A DNA stretch of 64,000 nucleotides from contig OZ014412.1 in the NCBI GenBank assembly GCA_963965975.1, forward strand, positions 11,670,849-11,734,848, read 5' to 3'. Of this stretch, positions 22,235 to 35,400 are shown piece after piece. The DNA comes from Xestospongia bergquistia. Taxonomy: Eukaryota > Porifera > Demospongiae > Haplosclerida > Petrosiidae. A program made the position numbers and the translations under genes. The notes below the pieces were generated by a model. It worked only from the letters and a program-made list of their open reading frames with translations. It had not been told where the DNA came from and ran no database searches. Position 1 is the stretch's first letter; every line of letters begins with the position of its first letter.

Positions 22235-22683
22235 AATTGACAGCTTTCTTTACCAACAGTTGTAGCAATAATTAGATGCATCTAAAAGGAGTTGTTGCTG
22301 GCATGAGACTATCAATATAGTAAAAGTTAGAAAACCCACACTAAGTCTACAAAGTATGCAAGTTAGCAAAAGAACAGAGTCTTAGAAAAATGTCACTTGA
22401 CTATGACTGTCACTGCCCCACCCATTATGGTTAAGGCACAGCTGTAGTTTAATATCATCTGTCTGCAGTGAATAAATCATCTGAACACAGCTCGCAACAA
22501 CAATGTTTAACATACTCTAAAGACATTAATGTGCACATACTGGTCATGGTTTAGTTTCGTAAGCACTTAGCTTAAAAAAAGTATATACTTTCTGAGATAT
22601 TGACGATTTAGACCTTCAACCTTTTCAGTTTATTGTGGCAATTTTTAGCATGCAGCATATTATAAAGTTGCTAATATCTCTCT

Positions 22684-22725
22684 CTCTACCTATATATAAA
22701 TATACATATATATATATATATATAC

Positions 22726-22788
<63 letters not shown>

Positions 22789-22793
22789 GTATG

Positions 22794-22825
<32 letters not shown>

Positions 22826-22829
22826 TATA
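22684..22829. repeat. (TA)n / (TATG)n microsatellite
   Basis: Long TA run with TG and TATG variants. The Tyr/Ile-rich frame across it is meaningless. Confidence 0.95.
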
Positions 22830-23560
22830 AATGTATTATAAATATACATAATTATTATTTGTCACTTAAGTAGTTTTAATTTGATGTTTTGATCTTAAGC
22901 AGATTTTCACACAACATGTATTTTTCTTATAGGGTAATTAGAATAATTTCTGGATCACTAAATTTTACCTACATCAAATAAACAAGCAATAAAATTAATC
23001 TGTTATTATCTGTTGCCTTTTTCCAGTAGCCTGTTGACTTAGGCCACACGCCATACTTAATTTATCATAACCAAGATAGTTTATCTGTACCAATTGTGAT
23101 GTAAAAGCAATGACATGTCAAAAGTTAACATCTCATATTTTATTGCAAGGATGGGGTCAATTAATGCACTATTATTATCATTATAACAAAATAATACACA
23201 AGACTTTGAACATAATACTAGCTAGTGTCTTAAATTAATATCTTAGATATTTTTTTAACATCAGTATAATTTGAATTATAATCTGGTATTGTCATTAATA
23301 TAAAAATGAAATATCCCTGGTTTAATTAATAATATTTCATTGCAAAGTTATATAAGAGAATGCTACTTTTCTAATATCTACAGTACCTAATGTCACATCT
23401 AAAGCATAAATCTAGAACAAAAGAGCTATCCTTAATATACATGCTAAAGGCAAACATATAGAATCCTGAAAACTCCTGCTCAGCTACTTCTAATCCATTT
23501 GGTGTTACTAACATGAAATAAAGGAGAAAGAAGCATGCATGCAACTGCCATTCAAAAGCC
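22830..23560. other. Interval 3' of IP3R B, nothing recognised
   Basis: No exon similarity or clear repeat apart from AT richness. Confidence 0.4.
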
Positions 23561-23565
23561 ATATG

Positions 23566-23990
23566 TAGTAGTTACATGTTCCTTCCTCATTTCAATCAGT
23601 ACATTAGTCATGAAAGCGGCGTGATGTCTACTACATCTCAGTATCTTGTTGTGCAACCTATTAATTATTATATATTGGTTAAATCGACTAATCGATTTTG
23701 TCAATGATATAAACATGTAACAGAAAACCTACAAATACATGTATACAATTAACGTACCAATGTCAGTTATATGAAACATGTCATTTAACACAAATGTTCT
23801 TACAGTATACAATTTCCAATTATCTTATAGCTATAATATTCTTAACAAATAATATGCATTTATAATTTATCATTAATATACTGACATCAAACCATTTGCT
23901 TCCACTTTTTTTCTTTTCTGTTGAATCATTGAGAAAAACACTGGAATCACCTTAAATAAGAAAGGAAAGTGATTTAATAGTACATCCTAA
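23566..23990. repeat. Scrambled copy of two IP3R A segments
   Basis: 23566-23765 is a copy of about 2931-3230 (shared 'gccatatgtagtagtt' and 'cagtacattagtcatgaaag'). 23820-23990 is a copy of about 7200-7380 (shared 'ccatttgcttccactttttt', part of a MIR-region exon). Segments that are 4 kb apart in gene A are adjacent here, so this is a recombined duplicate with no reading frame of its own. Confidence 0.8.
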
Positions 23991-24352
23991 GATTGAGATA
24001 CTATATAGCAATATAATTATCATGGCATTTTAATAGAATAAAACATTAGTAAACTCAAGGATTAAAACTGGAAGAGTGGACCTACTATGGGTATAAAGCT
24101 GTGCTTTTTTTCAAAAGTTTTTCAGACTTTTAAAGCTTTCTGTTCATTTGACTCTCCTTTTGGCAGTATTCTTAAGAAGTACAGAAGTTTTGCTACCTTT
24201 TGCTACCTTGAACATTCTAAAGACAACGTTATTTATGTACTATGCTACATAAAATAATCAGCCTTCTAATATAACACTACAATATAACTATATCTAAAAA
24301 TATAAAAAGTAATTACAGTGACAATAAACTGTAAATCAAAGAAGGGCTGTCT

Positions 24353-26480
24353 TCAATTAAGAGGTTGTTGTGTTGGGACAGCTAGCTTATCATTTTCTTT
24401 TTTTTCCAAACTTGTAAGCAATGTCTGTAGAGAGTGTTGTGTATCAGAAACAGACACACAACCACCTAGTTCTTTAGCTTTTCGAAGTGGGAAAAATTTG
24501 ATACTTTTTTCTCCATCTTAAATTAAAAATGTGATCACAATATATTGTGCTGTAATTTGGAAGGCATTAACTTACAGATTCATAGACATACTTCTCTACT
24601 GCATTATGATCTTGAGTTCGCATTGAGTAGATGTAAAGTGTATAATAGATGTAGTTGTACATGTTATGACTCCCATGATAATGGTCAGAGAATGACTACA
24701 TGAGTTAAATTACTAAATGACACAAATTATTTATGGAATTATAATACCGATACAGCTCTGTTCATTTCTTAGTACTATACTGTCATATCATAAGTTCAAT
24801 TCCTAGTTCAATATTTGACCATGCAGGTATGCCTTGTACATAATTATGCTATTAAAATGATGCATCAGATATATGTGTCTTTATTACCGTTCCTTTCTTT
24901 TCGAAGACATCACTCTCAATACCACAAATGAAGCAGTAATCATTCTTATCTTTTAGAGCCTCATCCTGCATTAAAAATTAAAACTTGAAAATTAATTATA
25001 TAAAACCCTCACCTTTTTGCACGAAGTTCAGAGAAACTGTCCACAAAAATAGCTACAATAACATTTATGATAACAATAACCACTATGACAAGGAATGACA
25101 AATCAATAAAAGATCTCCAAGTATAGGTTTGAAAACAAGATTCAAGCTGACCATCATAATACACAGGAATGGATTGTAGAAATAATTCAAAACATAAAAA
25201 CAACAATTTTGTCAACTTACACCTCCAAAAGAGTTTAGTAAACCTTCTCGTATTACAGTGACATAGCATTGCCATAATGTTTGACAAAAAAAATTGCTGT
25301 CAGCTGGATCAAATAAGTTACGCATAAAGGCAAAAGAGAAGACAGCATAGATGAATAAGATAGCTAATGTTAACAGTCCAATGAAAATCAATTGTTCCAC
25401 TAGGTATGAAAAGATAAACATATATTAATTGAAGTGATTTTGTATAACATTTTTGTACCTTTCCCACTCACAGCTTTTACTACATGTCATATTACATCGA
25501 TGTTAATGATGATATAAAGTAAGCAAATACAGTAGAAATATCCCGAAACAATCAAACTGAGAATTGACTTTTTCTTCTTATCATCAAACTGTTCAGGCTG
25601 CTGAGTGCTCTTTCCACATGTACAACATGCTTTCTCTTTGCACTATTATTCCAAATGGTTATTTTCTTTAAACTATTTCTTCACTTTATATCTGTACAAA
25701 AGAAAACAATAGAGTTCTATTTTTTTATTACAATGATTTTATTTATTGACAAGGATGAGCAGAGTCTGTGCTTATTTCAGATCACAATATCTTATACTTA
25801 CAGTTTCCCAAGGAACAGTAAGGATGAAGTTAGGTTTTTCTCTGAGTATGTATTCTGATAACATTAATAGACTAAATATGAAATGGAAACTTCCTAGAAA
25901 GTAATGTAAGTAGTTCTTAAACCAGGTAGCAATATATGGCTCTGTCAATTCAGCAGTATTGTTTGTAATGTTTGGAAAACTTCAAAAGAAAAAAATACAG
26001 AATTATTTGGTTGCATAATACTAATTGTACCTTTGGTCTTGTGGAGCTTTGTCCAGGAACAGAATGAAGAGGTTCAACAGAATTGTTAAAATAATCAAAC
26101 CCAATGAAGCAGAATTCTAAAAGCAATGAAACGGCTAAAATAAATGTTTGAACTTACGATCCTTCTTTATAAAAGGGAAGCTTGCTCAAATATTTAGTCT
26201 AAATTATGAAGATGATAAATAAATTTAATTTGGTGCTTTAAATATATATAGGAAATACTTGTACATATGCATGCATTACTAGTCTGGCACTTTGTATGAA
26301 GAACAATGTCAGACAATACACATATATATTGCTTACTTTGTGGGCATCATTTTTCTGGACAGATTTAATCCAATTTAAGAGATCTTTTACTTTCTCTTCT
26401 GGTGTATCACGTTTGATGTTAGTCTGTATTTTTTCCTTGTCATCATCTAATAACTTTCTCTGTAATTTTGTATATATTTG
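24353..26480 (-). CDS. ITPR: IP3R copy B exon block: channel domain and C-terminus
   Basis: In coding order: VKDLLNWIKSVQKNDA (26.4 kb), TM1 LGLIILTILLNLFILFL (26.1 kb), a second hydrophobic exon (25.98-25.83 kb), KKSILSLIVSGYFYCICLLY (25.6-25.5 kb), pore-lining LIFIGLLTLAILFIYAVFSF then TLWQCYVTVIREGLLNSFGG (25.4-25.22 kb), TM6 FIDLSFLVIVVIVIINVIVA with FVDSFSELRAKR (25.1-25.0 kb), the zinc-type linker NDYCFICGIESDVFEKKG (24.96-24.89 kb), HYHGSHNMYNYIYYTLYI (24.7 kb) and FFPLRKAKELGG to the stop (24.5-24.35 kb). The FICG..HNM linker with C-x2-C and H residues is diagnostic of the IP3R/RyR family. Confidence 0.85.
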
Positions 26481-29400
26481 ATAATAACATTGTGTTTAAT
26501 TAGACAAAATAACAGATCTATTTAAACAATTCTTATGAGATAACTATTTTGTTATGTACCCAATTTATTATAAAAGAATGTAATGATTATTATATCAAGA
26601 ATATACCTTGGGATCAAGGGGAAAATAGACACTAGTTAAAATCTCTTCATTATTCTTTGTTACATAATTAACTTCAATGCTCATTGTCCAATTTTTCACA
26701 AATGTCAACATGTGATGTTTGGTTAGCCATTTTTCTATTCCTTCAAAGTATATACTATATCATTGGGATAATTTGAAGGAATAGAAAAATGGCTAACCAT
26801 AGCTTTCGAATTTTATGTTATGGTAATCCTAACTTACAGGAAAGCAATGCTTTTGACTTTGCAAATCATTTTGCATTTTTCTATTTTGACCATCAGTCAT
26901 AGCAGCAACTAGTTCTAAAACAACTCTAATTCGAGTAATAGCAATCATGTCTTCATGATCACAATCATTATCTCCCTATATGAAATTAATACAATCATCA
27001 ACACAGACTAATTACAGTTTACTTTTACTGATTGACAAACAACTTTCAAAGCTCTTTCATCAGCTATGTTGAAGTAACCTTTTGCATTAGAGGACATTCT
27101 CTTTTCCTTTTTCTTAGGCTTTTCTATGTAAGTGTAAATAAATAGACTTATTGTCAAAATATTAATTGAAAATGGAGATATTAGCATTTACAAAACATTT
27201 TCTATTGGTATTGAATACTTGACTAAAAGTATACCTTGGGTTGTTTCACTAAATGATGGCTAAGCAATATGATGGGTAAGAACTTGATACTAAATATTAA
27301 ACAAATTTAATCTTAATTTATGTAATAGTAGCCATGGATTAGTTCATGACATAAATGATACTTGGCTGACTGACCTTTGACATAAAAATAAGACTATTTT
27401 CAATCTACAGAAAGATATAAGTAATGTGTATATAAAAGTTTCCTTATTTGAGTTAGTAAATTATTACTTACAGGACATGTTTCTATTTCTGTCTGAGTTT
27501 TATGGAGACGACATAGCAGATCAGAATTTTCATCAACTATTAACTAAAAACATAACATATAATTGTTAGAAATGAAACATACAATTATCATCATAGTAAT
27601 TACTGAGATTTGATTTCTTTTGCATGTATCATCTTCACCAATTTCTATTTCATCACCAACTGTTACAGTTTTGTAGTCTACTATCTCACAAATTTTTTGT
27701 TGCTGAAATGTTGGAATATCATTGCTTTTAGTTACAGCAAAATAGTCATCTTCAGCAGGCATTTAAAGTACAACTTCAGCTAGTTCTAAACTTTCGTCTG
27801 CTAGAGATACATTTTCATGATGTTTTTCAAACAGCATTGGGTCATCAAGTGAATATTTGCCATCATAACTCTATAGTAATTATTAAAAGCAGTAAGATAG
27901 TAAGTAACAATTATGCCATCATTGGTGGTGCTTACATCAGCTATGGACACTTGCCTTCTTAAGTCCAATGTCTAGATACATGGGTAAAAAGATACTATAT
28001 AATAGAAACAGTGGGATAATTGTTAATTTTACATTTGAATCAGAAGTAATCATAAGCTCAGTTTCTTCTTTTTTATTAAGATTCTGTCAATCAAACATAG
28101 TAAAGTTATAAAACAAGTAGAATGCACAATATTTATAGCTGTACTTAATGACAAATGATGCATTTTAATTAATAACTTACGTAAGTTGAAGGTGATGTAG
28201 TAACCACTGAAAATCTGAACACAATCATGAAAAATTAATAACACAAAAAATAGAATCTACACTTTGTTATCATACACAATATTGTTGTGTTTATCACAGA
28301 TATTTATTATTTATACATGCATTTGGATTATTACACATTATATTAACTCACTTAAATTCCTGACTGAAGTCAAATGTAGCACTGATGATTAGTTTATGAA
28401 GCTTTAAGAAGAAATTTGAGTCTTCAGTTATGAGTTCATAGATTTTTTCTAGAACATCTTCATTACCATTGTAAAGGAGTGTTGTAAAAAAGGCTAACAC
28501 TTGTGCAGCAATGTCATCATTTGAATGAGAAAGATATAATATTGCCTAAGAAAGCCAGTAAAGAAATACAAAATTAATGCATGTAAATACACATTAACTT
28601 ACTTTTTCGTGGAAATGACAGAAACAATATTGAAGTGGCTGTACATGTTTCTTATAATGTCAACATTTATAACATTTATAACATTTAGGCCCTCTGCACT
28701 ACAAACACACCCCACTCAAGCTCGTTCAAAGGATAGGGCCTCCAAAGCAGCAAATGTTGTTGAAGAAACAAGTCCGTCTTCTTTAGATGACCTACACCAG
28801 GTTTTTCGAGTTTATTCTATACAGTCTAGAGTTGAACCACTTAGAGTTACAGTTATAGCCTATGGTCACAAGCTCGACATGAAGCTGGATACAGGTTCAG
28901 CAGCGTCTATCATCAGTGAGGACACCTTCAAGTCACTTTTTCAGGAGTGAAACCCAAGATTTTTGTACTACCCGAGGCTCAGTCTCACTTCTTCAAACCA
29001 TGTCCTTTGCCATACACTCTTAAGAATTGGGTTGAGGCCGAACTTGAGTGACTTGTACAAGCTGAAGGTATCATGCCTATGCAGTTTTCAGATCAGTCAG
29101 CACCCATCGTCCCTGTTATCAAGGCAGATGGAAACATCCATGTTTGTGGAGACTACAAAGTAACTGTCAATGCTGTTGCAAAACCAGAGGTTTACCCACC
29201 CCCCAGAGTGGATGATTGTTTCACTGCCTTATCAGGAGGTATATTATTCTCCAAACTTGATTTGTCATATGCTTACCAGCAACTTGAATTAGATGGGGAG
29301 TCAAAAAATACACTACCATTAATTCTACTAAAGGAATACCAACGGTTGTCATTTGGCATATCTTCTGCCCCGTCCATTTTTCAGAGGACAATGGAAAGTT

Positions 29401-32400
29401 TAATGCAAGGCCTATCAGGGGTTGTCGTTTACATCAATGATATTCTCGTCACTGGGAAACTCTTGAAGAACATCTATGTAACTTAGACCAAGTGATGCAC
29501 CAGCTAGAACAGGCAGGTGCCACACTAAAAGAGTTGAATTTTCCCTTTGCTTCACCATCAGTCGAATAGCTTGGCCATATCATAGATGAGGATGGACTCC
29601 CTCCATCTAAACAGAAACTCCAAGGAATACAATTAGTACCGGAACCACAGAGCATAACTGAACTCAAATCTTTTCTTGGTTTACTAAATAATTATGCTAA
29701 ATTTCTACCTAACCTTCCTGTTATTGTTATCATCTACAGGTTGTTCCAAAAATATGCGAAGTGGGAATGGACGGAGGAAGAGTTACTAGTGTTTAACCAA
29801 GCTAAGAAGTTGCTACAATTGTCTACCTTGTTAGTTCATTATGATAGTCAGAAGAAGTTATTATTATCCTGTGACGCCTTGGCTTACAGACTAGGGGCTG
29901 TTCTAGCGCACTGTATGGAGGATGGGTCAGAGAAACCCATCGCTTTCATTCACGTACTTTGACATCTGCAGAGAAAAATTACTAGCAACTAGAGAAGGAA
30001 GGTCTGGCTGTGGTATTTTCTGTAAAAAAGTTCCATCAGTACTTGTTAGGGGGGAACTTTATGATATATTCCAATCATCAACCTTTGAATTATTTGTTCA
30101 GTGTGAAGCGCCCATCCCTAAGATGGTTGCTCGTAGGATCCAGTGATGGTCTCTATTCCTAAGCTCTTATCAGTATGTTATCCAATACCGACCTGGTCAC
30201 AAGATTGCCAATGCTGATGCTTTTAGCAGACTACCTATATCTAACAAACAGTTAAATTTTAGTTTTGAGGGTGGAGAGGTTCTTAATCATCTTTCAGAGG
30301 CAATAATCAGACACTGAACCAGTAATGATCCAATTCTCTCTCGTGTACATCATTTCATTCTACATGGTAGGAATACAGCAATTCTGGTGATGATTTACAA
30401 CCCCATTTTAATCAGCGAAATGAATTAAGTGTCGTGGACGGCTGTGTACTATGGGGGTCATGTGTCGTGATTCCACCTCAAGATCATGCCATTGTATTAG
30501 AAGAACTTCATGACACTCATCCCGGCACCAATCAAATGAAAAGTTTGGCTAGATCATATGTCTGGTGGGCACATCTTTATTCTGATATTGTTACTAAAGT
30601 AAGTCACTGTCACATTTGTCAAACCAATCATTCATCACCCCTGAAGGCTCCTTTACATCCATGGGAATGGTCTACTGGACCTTGGCCAAGATTACACATA
30701 GACCATACCGGACCCTTTCATGGTAAACTTTTTCTAGTAGTTGTAGATGCACATTCAAAATTGATTGATGTTCAGATAGTAAAGTCTACATCTTCCAATT
30801 CAACAATTGCAGTCTTACTTAACCTTTTTGCTACACATGGCCTCCTAGAACACATAGTATGGGACAATGGAACTGGTTTTAGAAGTTCAGTATTTCAGAA
30901 GTTTATGTCCCAGAACAGGATAAAACACTCTTTTATCATTCCCTACCATCCAACTTCAAATAGGTTGGCTGAACGTGCTGTCCAAACTTTTAAGCATGCT
31001 GTCTTAAAAATGGAAGGATCCATGGAACTTAGGTTAGCTCAATTTTTGTTGAAATACCGTGTAACACCTCAGACTACCATGGGAGTTTCACCTTCTGAAC
31101 TATTAATGGGAAGACGACTCTGTACAGCATTAGATTTACTACACCTAGACACTTCATGCAAACTGTCAGAGAAACAAGACAAGTTGATTAGGAATAAAGC
31201 TCCTTATAAGTTTGAAATTGGTGACAAACTTTTTGTAAAAAACTTCCATGGAACGAAATGGATACCTGTTAAGGTTACAAAAGTCACTGGCCCACTTTCA
31301 TATGAGGTACAAACTAACACTGGCATTATCCTAAGATGTCATGTTGACCACCTTAGACGTAACTATTCTGACAACATTTTGAAGATTGGTGTATGTCAGA
31401 TGTGTTCAATCCAAATCCAGATCCTCCTGCAGTTCAAGTCGATATACCACCACATGCACAATTTCGTCTAGTTGCTGTTTGCCATTCTACTCGTGTACCT
31501 CGACCTGTTAATTGTTTTGCACCCCTACTTCAAACTTAAGAGGGGGGGGGAAATGTGATAGCCTTGAATATGGTAATAATTTATGAATATTGATATATTC
31601 CAGAATATTCTAGAACGAACACATGTACATATTGTGTGAGTACGTTTTTGTACATGTTGACTCTCCCTCTTGATTCTTATATATAGTTGTTGTTATATGT
31701 TGAATCTATCTCGGCCAGGTTGCAACAGATTAAAATTAGAAATAAGAATTAGAATTTCTGTCTGTGGCTTCTGTATGTATCTCTATCAATCTTGCTTATT
31801 CCAAATGACAAAGTTATCACAATTGGTGATGAGGGTAACCAAATGTCTATTGTAGGGAAACTTCAGGAATTCAAGCCTGAGACTGAGCAATTCTCTACTT
31901 ATGTTGAGAGACTAAAATTATACTTTGATGCTAATAGCATCAATGAAGAGAAGAAAGTGCCTGTTTTTCTTACTGTTATATGAGCAAAGAATTTTGTCCT
32001 TCTTAGCGACTATTACGTGCCCGGCAAACTTCAAGACCAGTGTCCAGAGGACTTGATTAAGACAATGGAAGGTAATTTTGAACCCATTCCTGTCATTTTT
32101 GCTGAACACTTCCATTTCCAAACGTGACCAAAAGTTTGCAGAAAATACTGTTGATTTGTGGTAGAGTTGAAATGCTTTGTTCCAATTGTAAATATGGAGC
32201 TGACTTGGACAATGCTTGATGTGAATGCTTCATTTGTGGTCTTAATAGTGATGCAATACAAAAAATGCCATTATTTGAGAAGGATCTCACTGTTGACCTT
32301 GCCTTAAGTCTGAAATGTGCAGAGAAAACGTCCCAAGTTATGCATCCTGGCAGATTGTCTGATTGTAGCATTGGAGTGCCGAAGGCCTCCTCACAACAGA

Positions 32401-35400
32401 AGCCGTGTCACTGTTGTGGCAAAAAGCGCATGCCTCAATCAATGTAAATTTAAACATGCCACTTGTCATTCATGTAGCAAAATAAGTCAAATTGCTCCTG
32501 CTTGTATGAAAATTGGGGGTGTCTGTTTCAATAGTGTCTTTAACTTAGGTCAACTAGAATCACTACCTCTGCTGCTAAACAACTAGCTTTAGCAACATTT
32601 TTGACAGTATTTTGTCTAAGGTTCTCAGATATACTGAAAGTGGTTGGCCTAGTAGTGTACCTAATGAGCTTAAACCTTATTTTAATCATACACATAAACT
32701 TATATTGTAGGAAACTGTGTTATGTGGCGTATTTATGCACTTGTGCCTCTAAAATACAGGGATATAGGAATAACGTGTTAAGTGAATTGCACCAGATCAT
32801 CTTTGTATTAGTCAAATGAAAGCTATTGCAAGAAGTCATGTATGGTGGCCAGGACTGGATTTCAATGTAGATTCCTTAGTAAAATCATGTGAGCCTTGCC
32901 TATTTGTCAAACCATCTCCTCCTAAATCTTCTTTAAATCCTTGTTTATGGCCTGCTAAGCCTTGTGTTAGAATCTACATGGACTTTGCTGGTCCACTGTA
33001 TGGCAAAACTAATTTTGTTATAGTCGACACTCATTCCGAGTGGCCAGAAGTCTATAAAATATCTCTACCACCACCTCAAAGAGAATGGACATACTAAGAT
33101 AGGTATTTGGCCCATATGGCTTGCTGGATCAATTAGTCTCAGACAATGGTTCACAATTCAGTTGCAAGCAAGTAAAGATATTCAAAAACTATTTAAGTCA
33201 CTTAAAGTTTTTCAGTGATTACATGGTTTCATTCTGTGCCTGTGCTATTATGTAGGAATAATGCCATTACCATCCCTACTGTCTGTTTGCATTCTTTGTA
33301 TTGGACAGATATTAGCTATCCCTACATTTATGTGTTTTTAAAAAAAATGTTTTATTTATTTATTTAGTATGGTTTTAATAACTTACACTGTATTCCAAAA
33401 TTTCAGGTATCAAATCATTAATGCTATGAAGACCAAATTTCCAAAAAGTAGCCTGAGATTGAGTTGTCATAAAAATGTGAGGATAATCTTTTAAGAGTGT
33501 CTATAATAAAAATGTAAGTCATTAAATAATAAAACATACAATAGAAAAACTCAGTGTTAATATTTTTTGAATACTTACTGAAACAGTAGATCCAATATTG
33601 TCAAGGTCTTTCATTCTACCTTCTATGATTACTTTGAATTTACTTTTTGTAAGTTCAGAATGTTGAAAGGTGATTACTTTTGTACAGAATGAAGTGACCA
33701 ATGGAATTAGACAGTTAACTAAATAAAGTCAGTTCAGGAAAGTACTTATTTCTTTTGTTTATAGAAATTACATCAGTCCAACACTAGAAAAGGAAGTAAT
33801 TTATAATAGCAGTTTTTCTATAATATAATCTATTTGAACTTGCTAAAACAAGAATTTTTGAGCAAACTGGTCTAATCATTACAATTGATATAGATGTTAA
33901 TCAATATATACCTTAGCCTCGTATCCAGATGTTGATAAAAGAAAAGAGCGCCTGATAACTTCTATTCGCGCATGTGTTTAATTTCCACAGATTTTTTGGA
34001 AAAAAGTACACTCAAGGATCTAGGAATCCTCCGTCAACTACCATGTCAAAATGTCTTTTACTGCAATCTTACACTATTTGTGATGGCTACTTTCAGTACT
34101 GAGAGAAACTTTTCTGCTGCTGTACTCTATGTTCTAAAGCAGCTAGGAAGGCCAAATGTATAACTTACAAAAATTTAATAGTAACTCTTGTCTGTTTGAA
34201 GCTAAATATGACAGAAAAGATGTCTTCTTGTGGTTTTGTATCCCAACAGCACTGAACAAGTTTGTCAAAATTTTGGCTTCCACAAAATCACTACAAAACC
34301 CACAAACTCGAGTATAGCCATGCTTAAACTCGTGTAATGAATGAAACATCATCAATATCCAGCTCATTTATTCATCATTTAAATTAAAATGTTGTTATTA
34401 TGATGTCACTATGTTGTATAAATTACAATAACTACGCTCATGTGCAAGCAGTATAGTTACCAGGTGCTCTTTTCTTTTGCAAACTCCTGGGTACTAGGCT
34501 CAATATACCCCTGCATGATGTGATACAAATTGTATTATTTCTTTACGAGATGCTGAGAAAATAATTTCCTGAGCAAGTTTTTTAAATGGCTTTTTTGCAT
34601 TTTCTTAGGTAGTAATTTCATTTCCTCTGCAATTTTTTCAATGTGGTTCCAGAATTTTCTAAGTGAAGAGACAAAAATGAAAGGATTTAGACAATTATAT
34701 GGCAGCCCACTTCTCCTTTGACAATTTGTCTACTGAAGAAAGAGAGTCTTTTTCAGCTATTATGTATGACCAAATGAGAAGACGAAAAATGGTTCCAATA
34801 TCCACATCATCATCTGTTATTATTCTGTGCACAAGAAATATATATGGTGTTAGGAAATGAAACATATTTATTCAAGAAATTTCAAGCTTAGAGACAAGAG
34901 CTGCAAGCACTAATGGTAATAATGTATATACATAATAAATATATTCTTTTAGGCTAAACATCAAAGCAAGAAATAGTCTATTCTTACTATGACAAGTAGG
35001 AGACTAATATTCTCCATTTGCACCCTTTTTTTCTCTTAATATTAATTATTCACAAGAAAATGACTTCTATAAAGGTAGCTCTCGAAAGTAAATTACTGAA
35101 ATTGCTTCATTTCATTGTAAAAACACTAAAATTTGTAATATAAAAGGGGATAGTTTGTTTCAAATTATGCTGTATCTGTGAATTCATAAATGATAGCAAA
35201 TGTTCTTTTACTTTATGAGTTATTGCTGTGAACAAGTCATAAAGAAGTGTAAACAATTCAGTATTTTCACCAACGTCTACTGTAAATCTTAGAAACATAA
35301 CTTTACCCTATAAATCAGTCAAAACATGGGTACTATCCTAAGGAGGAAGATTGGCAAGTAATGAGATATTCTGATGTGTTCTGGCTGAGATATTCTTTGT

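Larger units (their letters stand above)
28690..32586 (+). mobile_element. Ty3/gypsy retrotransposon in permuted order: pol - LTR - gag
   Basis: Plus-strand protease, reverse transcriptase, RNase H and integrase remnants (28.69-31.54 kb) are followed by a polypurine tract (31540-31553), one LTR (31554-31821), a leader 'attggtgatgaggg' and a gag reading frame from 31843 to a zinc-knuckle region ending near 32.52 kb. No second LTR was found. The left piece starts just after where a gag zinc knuckle would end, and the right piece stops at the knuckle. It sits in an intron of IP3R copy B. Several frames are broken. Confidence 0.82.

Noticed and set aside
22635-22841. Open frame rich in Ile and Tyr
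   Set aside because: Translation of a TA microsatellite.
28609-28690. Start of the gypsy protease frame at the first ATG
   Set aside because: The first 27 residues are IP3R intron sequence; similarity to gypsy linker begins near 28690.
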